Source: CBDBGD01 sp965205235
GTDB taxonomy: Bacteria > Chloroflexota > Dehalococcoidia > Lucifugimonadales > UBA1127
Length of the DNA: 64,000 nt
Reading direction: 5' to 3'
Assembly (NCBI GenBank): GCA_965205235.1
Contig: CBDBGD010000008.1
Span: forward strand, 62,001-126,000
In this document: positions 1-7,917 of the stretch, piece by piece
Position numbering within the stretch: the stretch's first letter is position 1
Layout: each line of letters begins with the position of its first letter
The notes under the pieces: model-generated
The model's input: the letters and a program-made list of their open reading frames with translations, nothing else
Databases searched by the model: none
Told to the model about the DNA's origin: nothing
Program-made: the position numbers and the translations under genes

Positions 1-98
1 TTCTGGTTGCAGGGATAGCCGACCTGATGCTGGTTCAGGAGCTTGAAGTCGCGCAGAAGGGCGTCGAGGCGCTCTTGCGTCCCAGTCTTGGCGTCCAT
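1..98 (-). CDS. PLP-dependent decarboxylase (histidine-decarboxylase-like), N-terminal fragment
   Basis: Only the first 32 codons lie in the window; the gene runs off the left edge. The ATG at 96-98 follows a purine-rich AGAGAGGGGG stretch. The peptide opens MDAKTGTQERLDAL and contains NQHQVGYPCNQ. That resembles the N-terminus of group II pyridoxal-phosphate histidine decarboxylases, in which a leucine-rich helix precedes a GYP-x-NQ segment. The PLP lysine and all catalytic residues are outside the window, so the product name is inferred from a short stretch. A TATACT -10-like box lies at 138-143 on the same strand. Confidence 0.4.
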   Translation of the reverse strand, partial: MDAKTGTQERLDALLRDFKLLNQHQVGYPCNQ

Positions 99-137
99 CG
101 CAGCCCCCTCTCTGCGCCACAGCGACAGGTTGTGGAC

Positions 138-143
138 AGTATA
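138..143 (-). promoter_or_regulatory. -10 box (TATACT) for the decarboxylase gene
   Basis: Read on the minus strand, TATACT lies 39 bases upstream of the start codon at 98. It matches the TANNNT boxes seen before other genes in this window. No convincing -35 was found. Confidence 0.35.
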
Positions 144-258
144 CAGCCGCTCAGCCGTGAGTGTGTTGGAGGGGGAGCCCTGTGTGGTTCGACAGGCTCA
201 CCACGAGCGGGAACGGGAACGCCTCCAGAGGGGAGGGCGGCGCGGGAGCGTTCGCCCG

Positions 259-1305
259 CTACGCGCCGTCGGGCACGTAGACCACTTTGCCGACGGCCTC
301 GCTCTGCTCCATGAGGCGCTGGCCCTCGGCGACGTCCCGGAGGGGGAGCACGGTGGAGATGACGGGCCGAATCTGCCCCGTCTCGACGAAGCGCAGCGCC
401 TGCAGCAGCTCCGCCTTGCTCCCCATGTGCGACCCCATCAGGCTGAGCTGCCGGTTCCAGAGGTGGCGAATGTCGACGGCGGCGTCGAAGCCGGTGGTGG
501 CGCCGCAGATGACCAGCGTGCCGCCCCACTTCAGGCTGCGGATGCTGGTGGGGAAGGTGGCCTGCCCCACGTGCTCGAAGACGATGTCCACGCCACGGCG
601 GTCCGTGAGCTTGCGCACCACCTGGGCGACGTCCTGCGTCGAGCGGTTGATCGTGTGGACTGCGCCTAGGGCCTTCGCCTGCTCCAGCTTCTCGTCGCTG
701 CCTGCCACGGCGATGGGGATGGCGTTGAAGAGGCGGCACACCTGCAGGGCGATGGTGCCCACGCCCCCGGCGGCCCCCCACACCAGCACGAAGTCGCCGG
801 CGCGCACCTTGGCCCGGCTGACCAGCATGCGCCAAGCGGTGAGCAGCACCAGGCTGAGCGAGCCCGCCTCCTCCCACGTGAGGTGTGCGGGCTTGGGGAC
901 GACGTTGATGCCCGGCACGCGGGCGTACTCGGCGTGGCCGCCGTCGTTGGGGCCGGTCTGGAAGCCCCAGACGCGGTAGCGTCGGCAGAGGAACTCCTCG
1001 CCGCGGGTGCAGGCCTCGCAGATGCGGCAGCTCTGCGAGGGGTGGACCATGACCTCGTCGCCGGGGGTCACGTGTCCAACCTCGCTGCCCACCTCCTCCA
1101 CGATGCCTACGGCGTCGCTGCCGGAGACGTGGGGGAAGATGACGGCCTGCCCCGGCATGCCCCGGCGCGCCCAGATGTCGTTGTAGTTCGCGCCGGAGGC
1201 CTTGACGCGAATGAGCACGTCGTTGGGGCCCGGTCGGGGGACGTCGATGTCGGTGTACTGCAGGACCTCAGGGCCGCCGTGCCGGTCGAAGACGACTGCC
1301 TTCAC
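259..1305 (-). CDS. Zinc-type medium-chain alcohol dehydrogenase / quinone oxidoreductase-like protein
   Basis: 348 aa. It has the full MDR layout: a GroES-like N-terminal domain (about 1-130) opening MKAVVFDRHGG, then a Rossmann NAD(P) domain with GAAGGVG around residue 180. A four-cysteine lobe (SCRICEAC...LC, about residues 93-107) is the structural zinc site of the family. The start is GTG at 1305, with GAGGAGG just upstream. It probably oxidises an alcohol or reduces an enoyl/quinone substrate in the cytosol. The substrate cannot be told from sequence; crotonyl-CoA reductase-like and threonine-dehydrogenase-like members look alike at this level. It stands alone between the decarboxylase fragment and tRNA-Arg. 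Confidence 0.88.
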   Translation of the reverse strand: MKAVVFDRHGGPEVLQYTDIDVPRPGPNDVLIRVKASGANYNDIWARRGMPGQAVIFPHVSGSDAVGIVEEVGSEVGHVTPGDEVMVHPSQSCRICEACTRGEEFLCRRYRVWGFQTGPNDGGHAEYARVPGINVVPKPAHLTWEEAGSLSLVLLTAWRMLVSRAKVRAGDFVLVWGAAGGVGTIALQVCRLFNAIPIAVAGSDEKLEQAKALGAVHTINRSTQDVAQVVRKLTDRRGVDIVFEHVGQATFPTSIRSLKWGGTLVICGATTGFDAAVDIRHLWNRQLSLMGSHMGSKAELLQALRFVETGQIRPVISTVLPLRDVAEGQRLMEQSEAVGKVVYVPDGA

Positions 1306-1372
1306 GCGCTCCTCCTCGCGGGCTCGCTTGACGCACTTGAAGTGCGGGGCCGATACTTGAACAGTTGCCCGT

Positions 1373-1445
1373 CCGCCCGTAGCTCAGCGGACAGAGCACC
1401 GGGCTTCGGACCCGGGTGTCGGGGGTTCAAATCCCTCCGGGCGGG
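1373..1445 (+). tRNA. tRNA-Arg (anticodon TCG)
   Basis: A complete 73-nt cloverleaf. The acceptor CCGCCCG pairs with CGGGCGG, followed by discriminator G; no CCA is encoded. The D stem is GCTC/GAGC. The anticodon stem CCGGG/CCCGG encloses CTTCGGA, giving anticodon TCG. The T arm is GGGGG TTCAAAT CCCTC with one G-U pair. Pair 1-72 is C-G rather than the common G-C. Its 3' end overlaps, in antisense, the last 19 bases of the selenoprotein-like gene. Confidence 0.95.
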
Positions 1446-2350
1446 CGCCCCGCCGCCGCTGCGGCCCTTCTCGCTCGCAGCCGCACCGAGCGGATGTCGT
1501 CCAGGTACTTGGCCACCAGCGGGGACGCCCCCGACGGCTGCCATCGCTTGCGCCACTCCGCCTCGTTTCCCGGCCACACCTCCGGCGAGTGGACGATGGT
1601 GTTCGGCCCCTCCGCCTCGGCCAGCACGTCCAGCGCCTGCCGGATGATGCGCGTCTGCGTCGCTTCGTCGCGGGGCATGCCCAGCGGGTGCGCGAAGGGG
1701 TACTCGATGGCCAGGGCACGGGGGACGCCGTACTGCTCCGCCCAGGAGGGCATCATGGTCACCAGGACCGTACTGATCCCTCCCTCCTCAAACAGCCGTG
1801 CTAGGACCAGCACGTCCTTGCAGCAGCCCGGTCAGGCGGGGGTGAGGAGGACGGCCTCCACGCCCTCTGCCCTCATCCGGTCCAGCAGTTCCGGCCCGTA
1901 GCGCTCCTGCCACGGCCCCCAGCCGGGGCCCGGATGCCCCTGGTAGCCCATGAGCGAGTAGCTGGTGGGCGCCAGCGAGCCGATCTCCCCGGCGGCCTCC
2001 ATCTCCTGGAAGCGGTGCAGGGGAAGGAGGATATTGAAGTCGGCCAGGATGTCCTCCGGGTTGTAGTGGAGGTGCGCCACGCCCAGCCGGCCGAGCTGCG
2101 TGTCCCGAGGGATGACGCGGTAGGTGGGGTCGCCCCAGTCGGGCTCTCGCTCCTCGCGCTCGACGTCGAAGGGTGGCTGCTCGCCCTGCACGTACAGGCC
2201 GCCGGTGGTGACTAGGGCGAACCGGGTCTCGCTCAGGGGCGATCGCAGTGGGGTGAAGGGGGCGGCGTCGCGCTCCTGAGGGACCTTCCAGGTCTCCTGG
2301 AACCACGCCGCCAGGCTGGAAGGCAGCCACTTGTCGCTGTTGACGGGCAT
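1427..2350 (-). CDS. Glycine/sarcosine/betaine/D-proline reductase selenoprotein B (GrdB/PrdB) family protein, in-frame TGA as selenocysteine
   Basis: The gene reads as one 307-residue frame if the TGA at 1832-1834 is decoded as selenocysteine. The first 172 residues start at ATG 2350 (GGAGTGA upstream) and carry the GrdB-type ALVTTGGLY segment. After the TGA, the same frame continues P-G-C-C-K-D and then 128 more residues with an ARLFEEGGIST helix. The junction VLLTPA-U-PGCC gives a UxxC redox motif exactly where family homologues have LTP(V)-C/U-PxC. A stem-loop just after the TGA resembles a bacterial SECIS. The family is linked to selenium- or thiol-dependent reductases, but most single-gene members have no known substrate. 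TGA is an ordinary stop elsewhere here, for example at 12349, so this is local recoding. Without Sec insertion the product would be a truncated 172-aa protein. Confidence 0.78.
1798..1834 (-). promoter_or_regulatory. Putative bacterial SECIS element and UGA-Sec codon
   Basis: On the minus strand the UGA (1834-1832) is followed after 18 nt by GUGCU-GGUCCU-AGCAC (1813-1798). This is a perfect 5-bp stem with a six-base loop beginning GGU. Bacterial SECIS hairpins need a G/GU in the apical loop roughly 16-37 nt after the UGA; here the loop G is at 24. The fdhF SECIS loop of E. coli is the similar AGGUCU. Confidence 0.65.
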
Positions 2351-2428
2351 CTAGTCACTCCGAGTGTAGCCAGGGCTGAGGCTACATCAGCCGCTGTGGA
2401 GCGTCAAGAAGGCGAGCGGCGGGTGGGG

Positions 2429-2434
2429 TATACT
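2429..2434 (+). promoter_or_regulatory. -10 box TATACT placing transcription start on the DUF488 start codon
   Basis: TATACT ends six bases before the GTG at 2441, so the predicted +1 would be the first base of the start codon. No ribosome binding site precedes that GTG. The divergent selenoprotein-like gene has its own TACACT box at 2363-2368 on the minus strand. Confidence 0.45.
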
Positions 2435-2440
2435 TTGAGC

Positions 2441-3043
2441 GTGGGCGCAACGCAGCATCCGGTGTTCACCATCGGCCACTCCAACCACTCACTTGACGCC
2501 TTCCTCGCTCTGCTGCGCGACAACGGCATCGAGGAAGTGGCCGACGTTCGCTCGACGCCGTACAGCCGCTACAACCCGCACTTCAGTCGCAAGGCCGTGG
2601 CGAGGGCGCTGGAGGAGGTCGGAATCGCCTATGTCTTCCAAGGTGAACAGCTTGGCGGAAGGCCGTCGGCCCGCTCGCTCTACGACGCCGACGGGCGCGT
2701 CCGGTACGACCTGGTGGCCCGCACGGAATCATTCGCCAGCGGCATTGGAGAGGTGCTGAGCCACGCCGACGAACATCGCATCGCCCTGATGTGCGCCGAG
2801 AAGGAGCCGCTGGACTGCCACCGCACACTGCTGGTTGCGCGGGCGCTCGTGGAGCGCGGCGTCGCCGTCGAGCATATCCTCGCCGACGGCAGCCTGGAGA
2901 AGCACGATGCCGCCATGGACCGGCTGCTGGCCGCATTCAAGCTGTCGCCGGGCGGAGACCTGCTGCGCTCCAGGGAGGAGGCGATTGTCGAGGCGTTGGG
3001 GCGGCGGGCAAAGAAAGCGGCGTACGTGAGGGAGAGGTGCTAA
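2441..3043 (+). CDS. DUF488 family protein
   Basis: 200 aa from the GTG at 2441; an in-frame start 45 bases earlier (2396) is possible but has neither RBS nor family match. It shows the DUF488 signature in order: FTIGHSNHSLDAF near the N-terminus, DVRSTPYSRYNPHFS, a QGEQLGGRP loop, and CAEKEPLDCHRTLL, whose Cys-x5-Cys-His is the most conserved part. The function of the family is unknown; the conserved Cys/His/Arg set suggests an enzymatic or nucleotide-binding role, which is inference. It is convergent with the next gene, 10 bases apart. Confidence 0.88.
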   Translation: MGATQHPVFTIGHSNHSLDAFLALLRDNGIEEVADVRSTPYSRYNPHFSRKAVARALEEVGIAYVFQGEQLGGRPSARSLYDADGRVRYDLVARTESFASGIGEVLSHADEHRIALMCAEKEPLDCHRTLLVARALVERGVAVEHILADGSLEKHDAAMDRLLAAFKLSPGGDLLRSREEAIVEALGRRAKKAAYVRERC

Positions 3044-3053
3044 GCTCCCTCGC

Positions 3054-4634
3054 CTACGGGAGCCGGTCGAAGACGACGTTGCCTGCCACGACTGTCGCTA
3101 CTACTTGCGCTTCGAGCAGGGCGGTTGCCGGGCCGTCCACCACGTCCCGGTCGACGACGGTGAGGTCGGCCCACTGCCCCGGCCGGAGGACGCCTCTGTC
3201 GGCGTCCTGGAAGGAGGCGTAGGCGGGCCCCATGGTGTAGGCGGCCAGGGCCTCCCTGCGGGTCATGCGTTGCTCCGACTGCCAGCCGTCCGCCGGCTGT
3301 CCCTGGTGGTCCTGTCGGGTCACCGCGGCGTAGATGCCCCAGAGCGGGTTGGCGCTTTCGACGGGCGCGTCCGAGCCGCCGGTGAGCGTTGTTCCCGCCT
3401 CCAGCAGACTCCGCCACATGTACGCATTGGGCGCGCGTCGCGGCCCCAATCGCACGTCCGACATGGCGATGTCCGACGTGCACTGTGAGGGCTGCACCGA
3501 GGCGATGATGCCGAGCTGGGCGAAGCGGGAGACGTCCTGCGGTCGGAGGATCTGCGCGTGCTCGATGCGGGTGCGGTGCTCGGCGGTGGGGGCCCGCCGC
3601 AGGACCTCCTCGATGGCGTCGAGGGCGAGGCGATTCGTCCGGTCGCCGATGGCGTGGACACTGACCTGGAAGCCGGCCCGGTAGGAGCGCTCGAGGGTGT
3701 CGCGCAGACTCTCCGGCGACACGCGCAGCAGGCCCATCTCGTGGGGGGCGTCCTCGTAGGGTTCCTCCATCGCTGCTCCGTAGGAGCCCAGCGCGCCGTC
3801 CATCAGCACCTTCACGCACCGGAGGGTGAAGAGCCCCTCGTCGATGCGTGTCAGCCCAACCTCGTCCATGTGCTCTTGGCGCACCATGGCGTGGACGCGG
3901 ATCTTGAGCTCGCCGTCCTTTGCCAGCGAGCGGTAGGCCGCCAGCATCGTCGCGTCGATGCCGGGGTCGTGGACCTGGGTGAGGCCGTAGGCCAGGCAGT
4001 GCTCCTGCGCGGCCAGGATGAGGCGGCGCGCGTCGTCGACCGTCGGCGCGGGTATCCGGTCCTCTACCAGGGGCATGGCCGTGTCGATGAGGAGGCCCGT
4101 GGGCTTCCCGGCCTGCGTCGCCACGAGGCCGCCGGGCGGGGCCTGCGTTGCGCCGGTGATACCTGCGCGCTGCATGGCGGCGGCGTTGGCCAGGGCCGCG
4201 TGCGTGTCAACACGGACCAGCCAGACAGGGTGGTCCGGCACGCGGTCACTGAGGAGTGAGTGGTGGGGGAGGTTTTTGTCCTCCCACTGCTCCTGGTTCC
4301 ATCGCCAGCCCGTGATCCACGCGCCCCTCGGCGTGGAGGCCGCGCGCTCGCGCACCATCTCCACCGCCTCCGCGTAGGAGCGGGCTGCGCCGAGGTCGAC
4401 GGCGTCCCGGGTCTGGCCCAGCCAGACCATGTGTAAGTGGGAGTCGCCCAGGCCGGGCAGCACCGTCGCTTCCCGGAGGTCAACGACGCGAGTGCGGGAC
4501 GTGCGCCGGGCCAGGACCTCCTCGTCGCTGCCGACGGCGACGACGGTGTCGCCCTCGATGGCCAGCGCGGCGGCGTGGGGCTGGTCGTCGTCCATGGTGT
4601 GGATGCGCCCGTTGTGGAAGACCAGGTCTCCCAT
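3054..4634 (-). CDS. Amidohydrolase family protein, YtcJ-like (amidohydrolase_3)
   Basis: 526 aa. The N-terminal beta-sandwich opens MGDLVFHNGRIHTMD. The metal-binding GDSHLHMVWLG motif (about residues 62-72) begins the TIM barrel. Later come VSVHAIGDRTN with a ligand histidine (about 325-335), RIEHAQ (about 358) and the terminal TGGSDAPVES, whose Asp is the catalytic base of the superfamily. This order is that of YtcJ-type exoenzymes that hydrolyse C-N bonds in unknown substrates. The short C-terminal strand returns to the sandwich. It lies two bases from, and may be co-transcribed with, the membrane protein gene at 4636-5070. Confidence 0.9.
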   Translation of the reverse strand: MGDLVFHNGRIHTMDDDQPHAAALAIEGDTVVAVGSDEEVLARRTSRTRVVDLREATVLPGLGDSHLHMVWLGQTRDAVDLGAARSYAEAVEMVRERAASTPRGAWITGWRWNQEQWEDKNLPHHSLLSDRVPDHPVWLVRVDTHAALANAAAMQRAGITGATQAPPGGLVATQAGKPTGLLIDTAMPLVEDRIPAPTVDDARRLILAAQEHCLAYGLTQVHDPGIDATMLAAYRSLAKDGELKIRVHAMVRQEHMDEVGLTRIDEGLFTLRCVKVLMDGALGSYGAAMEEPYEDAPHEMGLLRVSPESLRDTLERSYRAGFQVSVHAIGDRTNRLALDAIEEVLRRAPTAEHRTRIEHAQILRPQDVSRFAQLGIIASVQPSQCTSDIAMSDVRLGPRRAPNAYMWRSLLEAGTTLTGGSDAPVESANPLWGIYAAVTRQDHQGQPADGWQSEQRMTRREALAAYTMGPAYASFQDADRGVLRPGQWADLTVVDRDVVDGPATALLEAQVVATVVAGNVVFDRLP

Positions 4635-4635
4635 G

Positions 4636-5070
4636 TCAGACCGCCGTCGAGCCGCCGGCGCAGCGCCACAGGTGCCGGCCGGTGGCGAGGGCGATGACGA
4701 CGAACAGTGCGTCGACGGCGGGGAAGTAGACGAGGTGGGAGGTCACGGCCTCGCCCGTCTCGCTGTCGGGGTTGAGGGTCCAGATCCAGCCCCAGAAGAA
4801 CAGCATGGTGAGCACGATGGCGCCGTAGTAGCTCGCCGTGACCCGGAGGTAGTCGAGGGTGCTGACGCCCTCGGTTCCCAGGGAGCGTCTTCGAAGGCAG
4901 CTCGTGACCAGCGCGATGACCACTCCCGCCGCCATGAACCAGTTCACGACCTTCCAGACGGGGTAGTCGGGGGCGCCGTCGTGGTAGACGGGCGTGAGGA
5001 TGAGGTTGGCCGCCACGACGATGGCCGTAGCTACCAGGAAGACTCCCAGGGCTCGCTTCACTGCGCTCAT
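4636..5070 (-). CDS. Small four-helix membrane protein, paralogue of the divergent neighbour
   Basis: 144 aa from the ATG at 5070. Four hydrophobic segments are visible: an N-terminal ALGVFLVATAIVVAANLIL, then VNWFMAAGVVIALVTS, YYGAIVLTMLFFWGWIW and a final AVDALFVVIALATG. It shares with the protein at 5228-5644 the order helix, ILTPVYH-like turn, P-x-W-x-x-(L/V)NWFMA, a basic loop, and an FFW-x-W segment. No functional family was recognised. The next gene on the strand, the amidohydrolase, starts two bases after its stop. Confidence 0.7.
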   Translation of the reverse strand: MSAVKRALGVFLVATAIVVAANLILTPVYHDGAPDYPVWKVVNWFMAAGVVIALVTSCLRRRSLGTEGVSTLDYLRVTASYYGAIVLTMLFFWGWIWTLNPDSETGEAVTSHLVYFPAVDALFVVIALATGRHLWRCAGGSTAV

Positions 5071-5227
5071 GGCCGCCTGCTGCTCCGTCGCAATATGGCG
5101 CCTCTTGTTATCGCATAGCGGGGCCGTCCGAGGCAAGCAACCGGGGGAATCCTGTAGACCGTCCGCGTTGAGTCGGATACACTCGCGGCGTTTGGAGCGC
5201 CTCAGGCTGAAGTCGAGGAGGGGAGCG

Positions 5228-5644
5228 ATGCTACTGTTGGGACGTGTGACGTCGGTCTATCTCATCGTGCTTGCGGTGGTGGTGGCCGTGAACTTCATCA
5301 TCACGCCGCTGTACCATCCGGGCGGGGACGAGCCGTACACCGTCTGGGAGACGCTCAACTGGTTCATGGCCGTGGGCATGGTCATCACCGTCATCGCCAG
5401 CTACGTGCAGAAGCGCCGCGTCGACGCTGACGGGTCGAGCGACGTGAAGCGCTACCTGGAGGCGAACGCCGTCTTCTACCTGGCCGTGGTGGTGTTCATC
5501 ATCTTCTTCTGGAACTGGTTCAGCGACCTGTCTCCCAACAACGCGCCCGACGGCCAGTACTGGGTGGTCGTCGACACGCTGATGCCCATCGTCATGGGCG
5601 TCACGGGCTGCCGCATGTACGCGTGCACCACCCAGAGCTCGTGA
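5228..5644 (+). CDS. Small four-helix membrane protein, paralogue of the divergent neighbour
   Basis: 138 aa from the ATG at 5228, which has GAGGAGGGG placed for initiation. Four hydrophobic stretches are present, including YLIVLAVVVAVNFIITPLYH, LNWFMAVGMVITVIASYV and YLAVVVFIIFFWNWF. The last segment lacks charged residues and ends near the C-terminus. It is clearly related to the divergently transcribed protein at 4636-5070 through the ITPLYH, NWFMA and FFW-x-W landmarks. The 157-base intergenic region holds a GATACACT -10-like box for this direction. Function unknown. Confidence 0.75.
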   Translation: MLLLGRVTSVYLIVLAVVVAVNFIITPLYHPGGDEPYTVWETLNWFMAVGMVITVIASYVQKRRVDADGSSDVKRYLEANAVFYLAVVVFIIFFWNWFSDLSPNNAPDGQYWVVVDTLMPIVMGVTGCRMYACTTQSS

Positions 5645-5762
5645 TAGTCGATCGCTGGGGGCGTGGTAGGCGTCCATAGCTGTTGACGCCTGTGGTACCA
5701 TTGCGGCAAATCCGTCCGGACGTGGAAGCCACGCTCCAGGACCAAGGAGGGAAGTAGATACC

Positions 5763-6275
5763 ATGATCATGAGAATGCTGGGCGCTGCCCGTCTGAACGT
5801 TGACACCTACGAGGACGTGGAGAAGGACTCCAGCGCCACCAAGCAGGCGCTGATCGTCGTGGTCCTCGTCTCCATTGCCGCCGGCGTTGGCGGCCTGCTC
5901 GCCGGGGACGAGGTCGACATAGTCCGTGGGCTGGGCTTCGGCGTCATCCGCGGCGTGGTGAGTTGGGCCGTGTGGGCGCTTGTGGCCATGTTCATCGGGA
6001 CCAAGCTGCTGAAGACCGAGGAGACCGAGGCGAACTGGGGGCAGGTGGCGCGGTGCACGGGCTTCGCCCAGACACCAGGGCTTCTCAATGTGCTGGTCTT
6101 CCTGTCGGGGCTGATCACGATCGTGGTGTTCGTGTGGCAGATCGTAGCCATGGTAATCGCTGTCCGGCAGAGCCTCGACTACAAGTCGAGCCTCCGAGCC
6201 CTCTTCGTGATCCTGATCGCCCTCATTCCCGTGGGTATCATCAACGTGATCATCTTCTCGGTCCTGAACCTCTAG
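5763..6275 (+). CDS. YIP1 family integral membrane protein
   Basis: 170 aa with an AAGGAGG ribosome binding site 13 bases upstream. An N-terminal amphipathic stretch (MIMRMLGAARLNVDTYEDVE) is followed by five hydrophobic segments: ALIVVVLVSIAAGVGGLL; a Trp-rich GVVSWAVWALVAMFIGTKLL; LLNVLVFLSGLITIVVFVWQ; VAMVIAVRQSL; and ALFVILIALIPVGIINVIIF. The YED opening, the G-T-K-L-L turn and the R-x-T-G-F-A-x-x-P segment fit bacterial YIP1 (PF04893) proteins. These are inner-membrane proteins of unknown role. A strong intrinsic terminator lies 166 bases downstream. Confidence 0.75.
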   Translation: MIMRMLGAARLNVDTYEDVEKDSSATKQALIVVVLVSIAAGVGGLLAGDEVDIVRGLGFGVIRGVVSWAVWALVAMFIGTKLLKTEETEANWGQVARCTGFAQTPGLLNVLVFLSGLITIVVFVWQIVAMVIAVRQSLDYKSSLRALFVILIALIPVGIINVIIFSVLNL

Positions 6276-6440
6276 GCCACTTCGCACAAGCACCTCAGCC
6301 CTGCTCTCTCGCGGAGGGAAAGGGATGAGGTGCTCTCCCTGGGGGAAGGACAGATGCGATAGCTGTGAGCGTGCGCTGCGCAGGAGCACGGCGCCAACGC
6401 CGCTACGGCTGCCACAAGGCTGCGACGCTTCGATGTCCAC

Positions 6441-6479
6441 GAGTAGGGGCGGGTCCAAAGAACCCGCCCCTACTCTTTT
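6441..6479 (+). terminator. Rho-independent terminator
   Basis: A 13-bp perfect stem (GAGTAGGGGCGGG with CCCGCCCCTACTC), a 9-base loop and TTTT. It serves the + strand YIP1 gene and sits just before the stop of the convergent lipoprotein gene. Confidence 0.85.
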
Positions 6480-6483
6480 GCGC

Positions 6484-7632
6484 CTACTCGTACCACCCTG
6501 AGCCAAAGATCAAGCCGTCGTGGAGCACGGCCCAGGTGTGCTTCTGCCGCTCGTCACCCGTCGCCGGGTTCAGCAGCACGTAGTCGACCCACTTCCCCGA
6601 CTCGGTGGCGCTCAGCAGGTCGTCGCCGTAGAAGTAGCCGGTGGAGTCGACGCGGAGGCTCGGGTCCCGGCCGATGAACATCGGATTGTGGTGGCCGATG
6701 GTGTGGCCGGTCTCCGTGTCGATGATGAAGACGTACCACTGGTCGTCCACGCTCTCCCTGGTGCTGTAGTAGTCCACCGTGGCGTCGCGGCCGAGGGCGT
6801 TGTAAAGGTCGATGGCCCGAGCAACGAAGTCGCGGGTGTAGGCAGGAACGTCTGCCTTGCGCACCCCTCGCTCGTACCAGCCGGAGCCGAAGACCAGGCC
6901 GTCGTACTTCACCATCCAGGAGTGCTTGCTCTCGACCACGCCGGACGCCGGGTTCGTGTAGGTGTAGCTGAACCAGGCTCCATCTTCGTCGGCCACGGCG
7001 ACCACGGCCTCGCCGACGGGGTAGCCGTTGGGCCCGTCGGCGAAGGACGCTGGGCGATCGACCAGCGCCGGGTTGGCGGCGTGGGCCAGCATGACGTCGT
7101 CCTGGTCGAAGATGAACACGTACCACTGGCCGTCGATGCTCTCCTGGGTGTTGTAGTGGGCCACCGTGGCGTCGAGCCCCTCTTCCTGGTACATGCGGAT
7201 GGCCTCTTTGACGAAGTACTGGGTGTAGGCGGCGGGCTCGTACTTGGGCGGTGCAGCGGCCGCCGCTGCCGTGACGGCGGCGAGCCGATCCTCGAGATTG
7301 TCGAGCCGCTCGGAGTCCTCCTGCCGGGCCTCCCGCAGGTCCACGGCGGACTCCTCTCGTAGCTGCTGACTGATGGCCGTGAGCGTGGCGTCGTCCAGGT
7401 AGACGACGTCTCCCGCCGGTCCTTGAGGGCCAGCCGGCCCCATGGCCCCCGCCGGGCCCTTGGGTCCAGTCACGCCCGCCGGGCCTGGAGGGCCGGCGGG
7501 ACCGGTCGCCCCCATTGAGCCTTGTGGCCCTGCAGGGCCTGGCTCTCCTCGGAGCCCGTCCTGTCCCGCCTCGCAGGCAGCTAGGGACAGTACTAGGGCG
7601 GCGGCCAATATCGTCGCCATGAGCACGCGCAT
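6484..7632 (-). CDS. Lipoprotein with collagen-like repeat and two tandem Cache-like sensor domains
   Basis: 382 aa; the ATG at 7632 is preceded by GAGGAG. A signal peptide ends in the lipobox LSLAAC (Cys20). Eighteen uninterrupted Gly-X-Y triplets follow (residues 23-76), rich in GPA and GPQ. A Leu/Glu/Arg helix (about 88-120) is likely coiled coil, then an Ala-rich linker. Two homologous domains (about 130-255 and 260-382) each carry A-Y-T-x-x-F-V-x-x-A-I, a D-A-T-V-x-Y-Y/H-N/S-T segment, QWYVFI and a final GLxFGSGWYE. They match single-Cache-type ligand-binding modules. It has no transmembrane or kinase output domain, so it is an extracytoplasmic, lipid-anchored protein, perhaps binding small molecules on a triple-helical stalk (inference). 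A TACAAT box lies at 7706-7711. Confidence 0.82.
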   Translation of the reverse strand: MRVLMATILAAALVLSLAACEAGQDGLRGEPGPAGPQGSMGATGPAGPPGPAGVTGPKGPAGAMGPAGPQGPAGDVVYLDDATLTAISQQLREESAVDLREARQEDSERLDNLEDRLAAVTAAAAAAPPKYEPAAYTQYFVKEAIRMYQEEGLDATVAHYNTQESIDGQWYVFIFDQDDVMLAHAANPALVDRPASFADGPNGYPVGEAVVAVADEDGAWFSYTYTNPASGVVESKHSWMVKYDGLVFGSGWYERGVRKADVPAYTRDFVARAIDLYNALGRDATVDYYSTRESVDDQWYVFIIDTETGHTIGHHNPMFIGRDPSLRVDSTGYFYGDDLLSATESGKWVDYVLLNPATGDERQKHTWAVLHDGLIFGSGWYE

Positions 7633-7836
7633 TGCCTTACTCCTCGGTTGATGTTGGCGGATGGCGCGCTCCAGAGGGGACTTGCGGGCTGCTCCATCCG
7701 TCGTCATTGTATCGCAACTGGCGGCGTGACGGGGAAGGAGTGGCGATGGGGCTGGGCGGTCCACCGTGCCTGGAGGGCTGCGAGACGCCGGCCGTTGCGT
7801 CGGAGTCGATGTGGATTCTCTGGTAGCGTCGCGCGG

Positions 7837-7865
7837 TTGACACGAAGCGCACGAAAGCGTAGTCT
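7837..7865 (+). promoter_or_regulatory. Sigma70-type promoter, TTGACA-17-TAGTCT
   Basis: A perfect -35 TTGACA (7837-7842), a 17-base spacer and TAGTCT (7860-7865). It lies 52 bases before the start codon of the amidohydrolase at 7918. Confidence 0.65.
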
Positions 7866-7917
7866 GGCCGCGAATCCACGGGGGAAATCCCTTTATTCTT
7901 CGAAGGAGAGCGAACGT

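Noticed and set aside
1373..1445. tRNA-Arg as an integration attachment site
   Set aside because: No integrase and no second copy of the tRNA 3' end were seen in the window.
7400..7560. Repetitive GPA/GPP codons as a DNA tandem repeat
   Set aside because: Period-9 structure is explained by collagen-like Gly-X-Y coding in the lipoprotein gene.
7648..7917. N-terminal extension of amidohydrolase paralogue 1
   Set aside because: The region contains a TTGACA-17-TAGTCT promoter and an RBS before ATG 7918, and its translation is not family-like.
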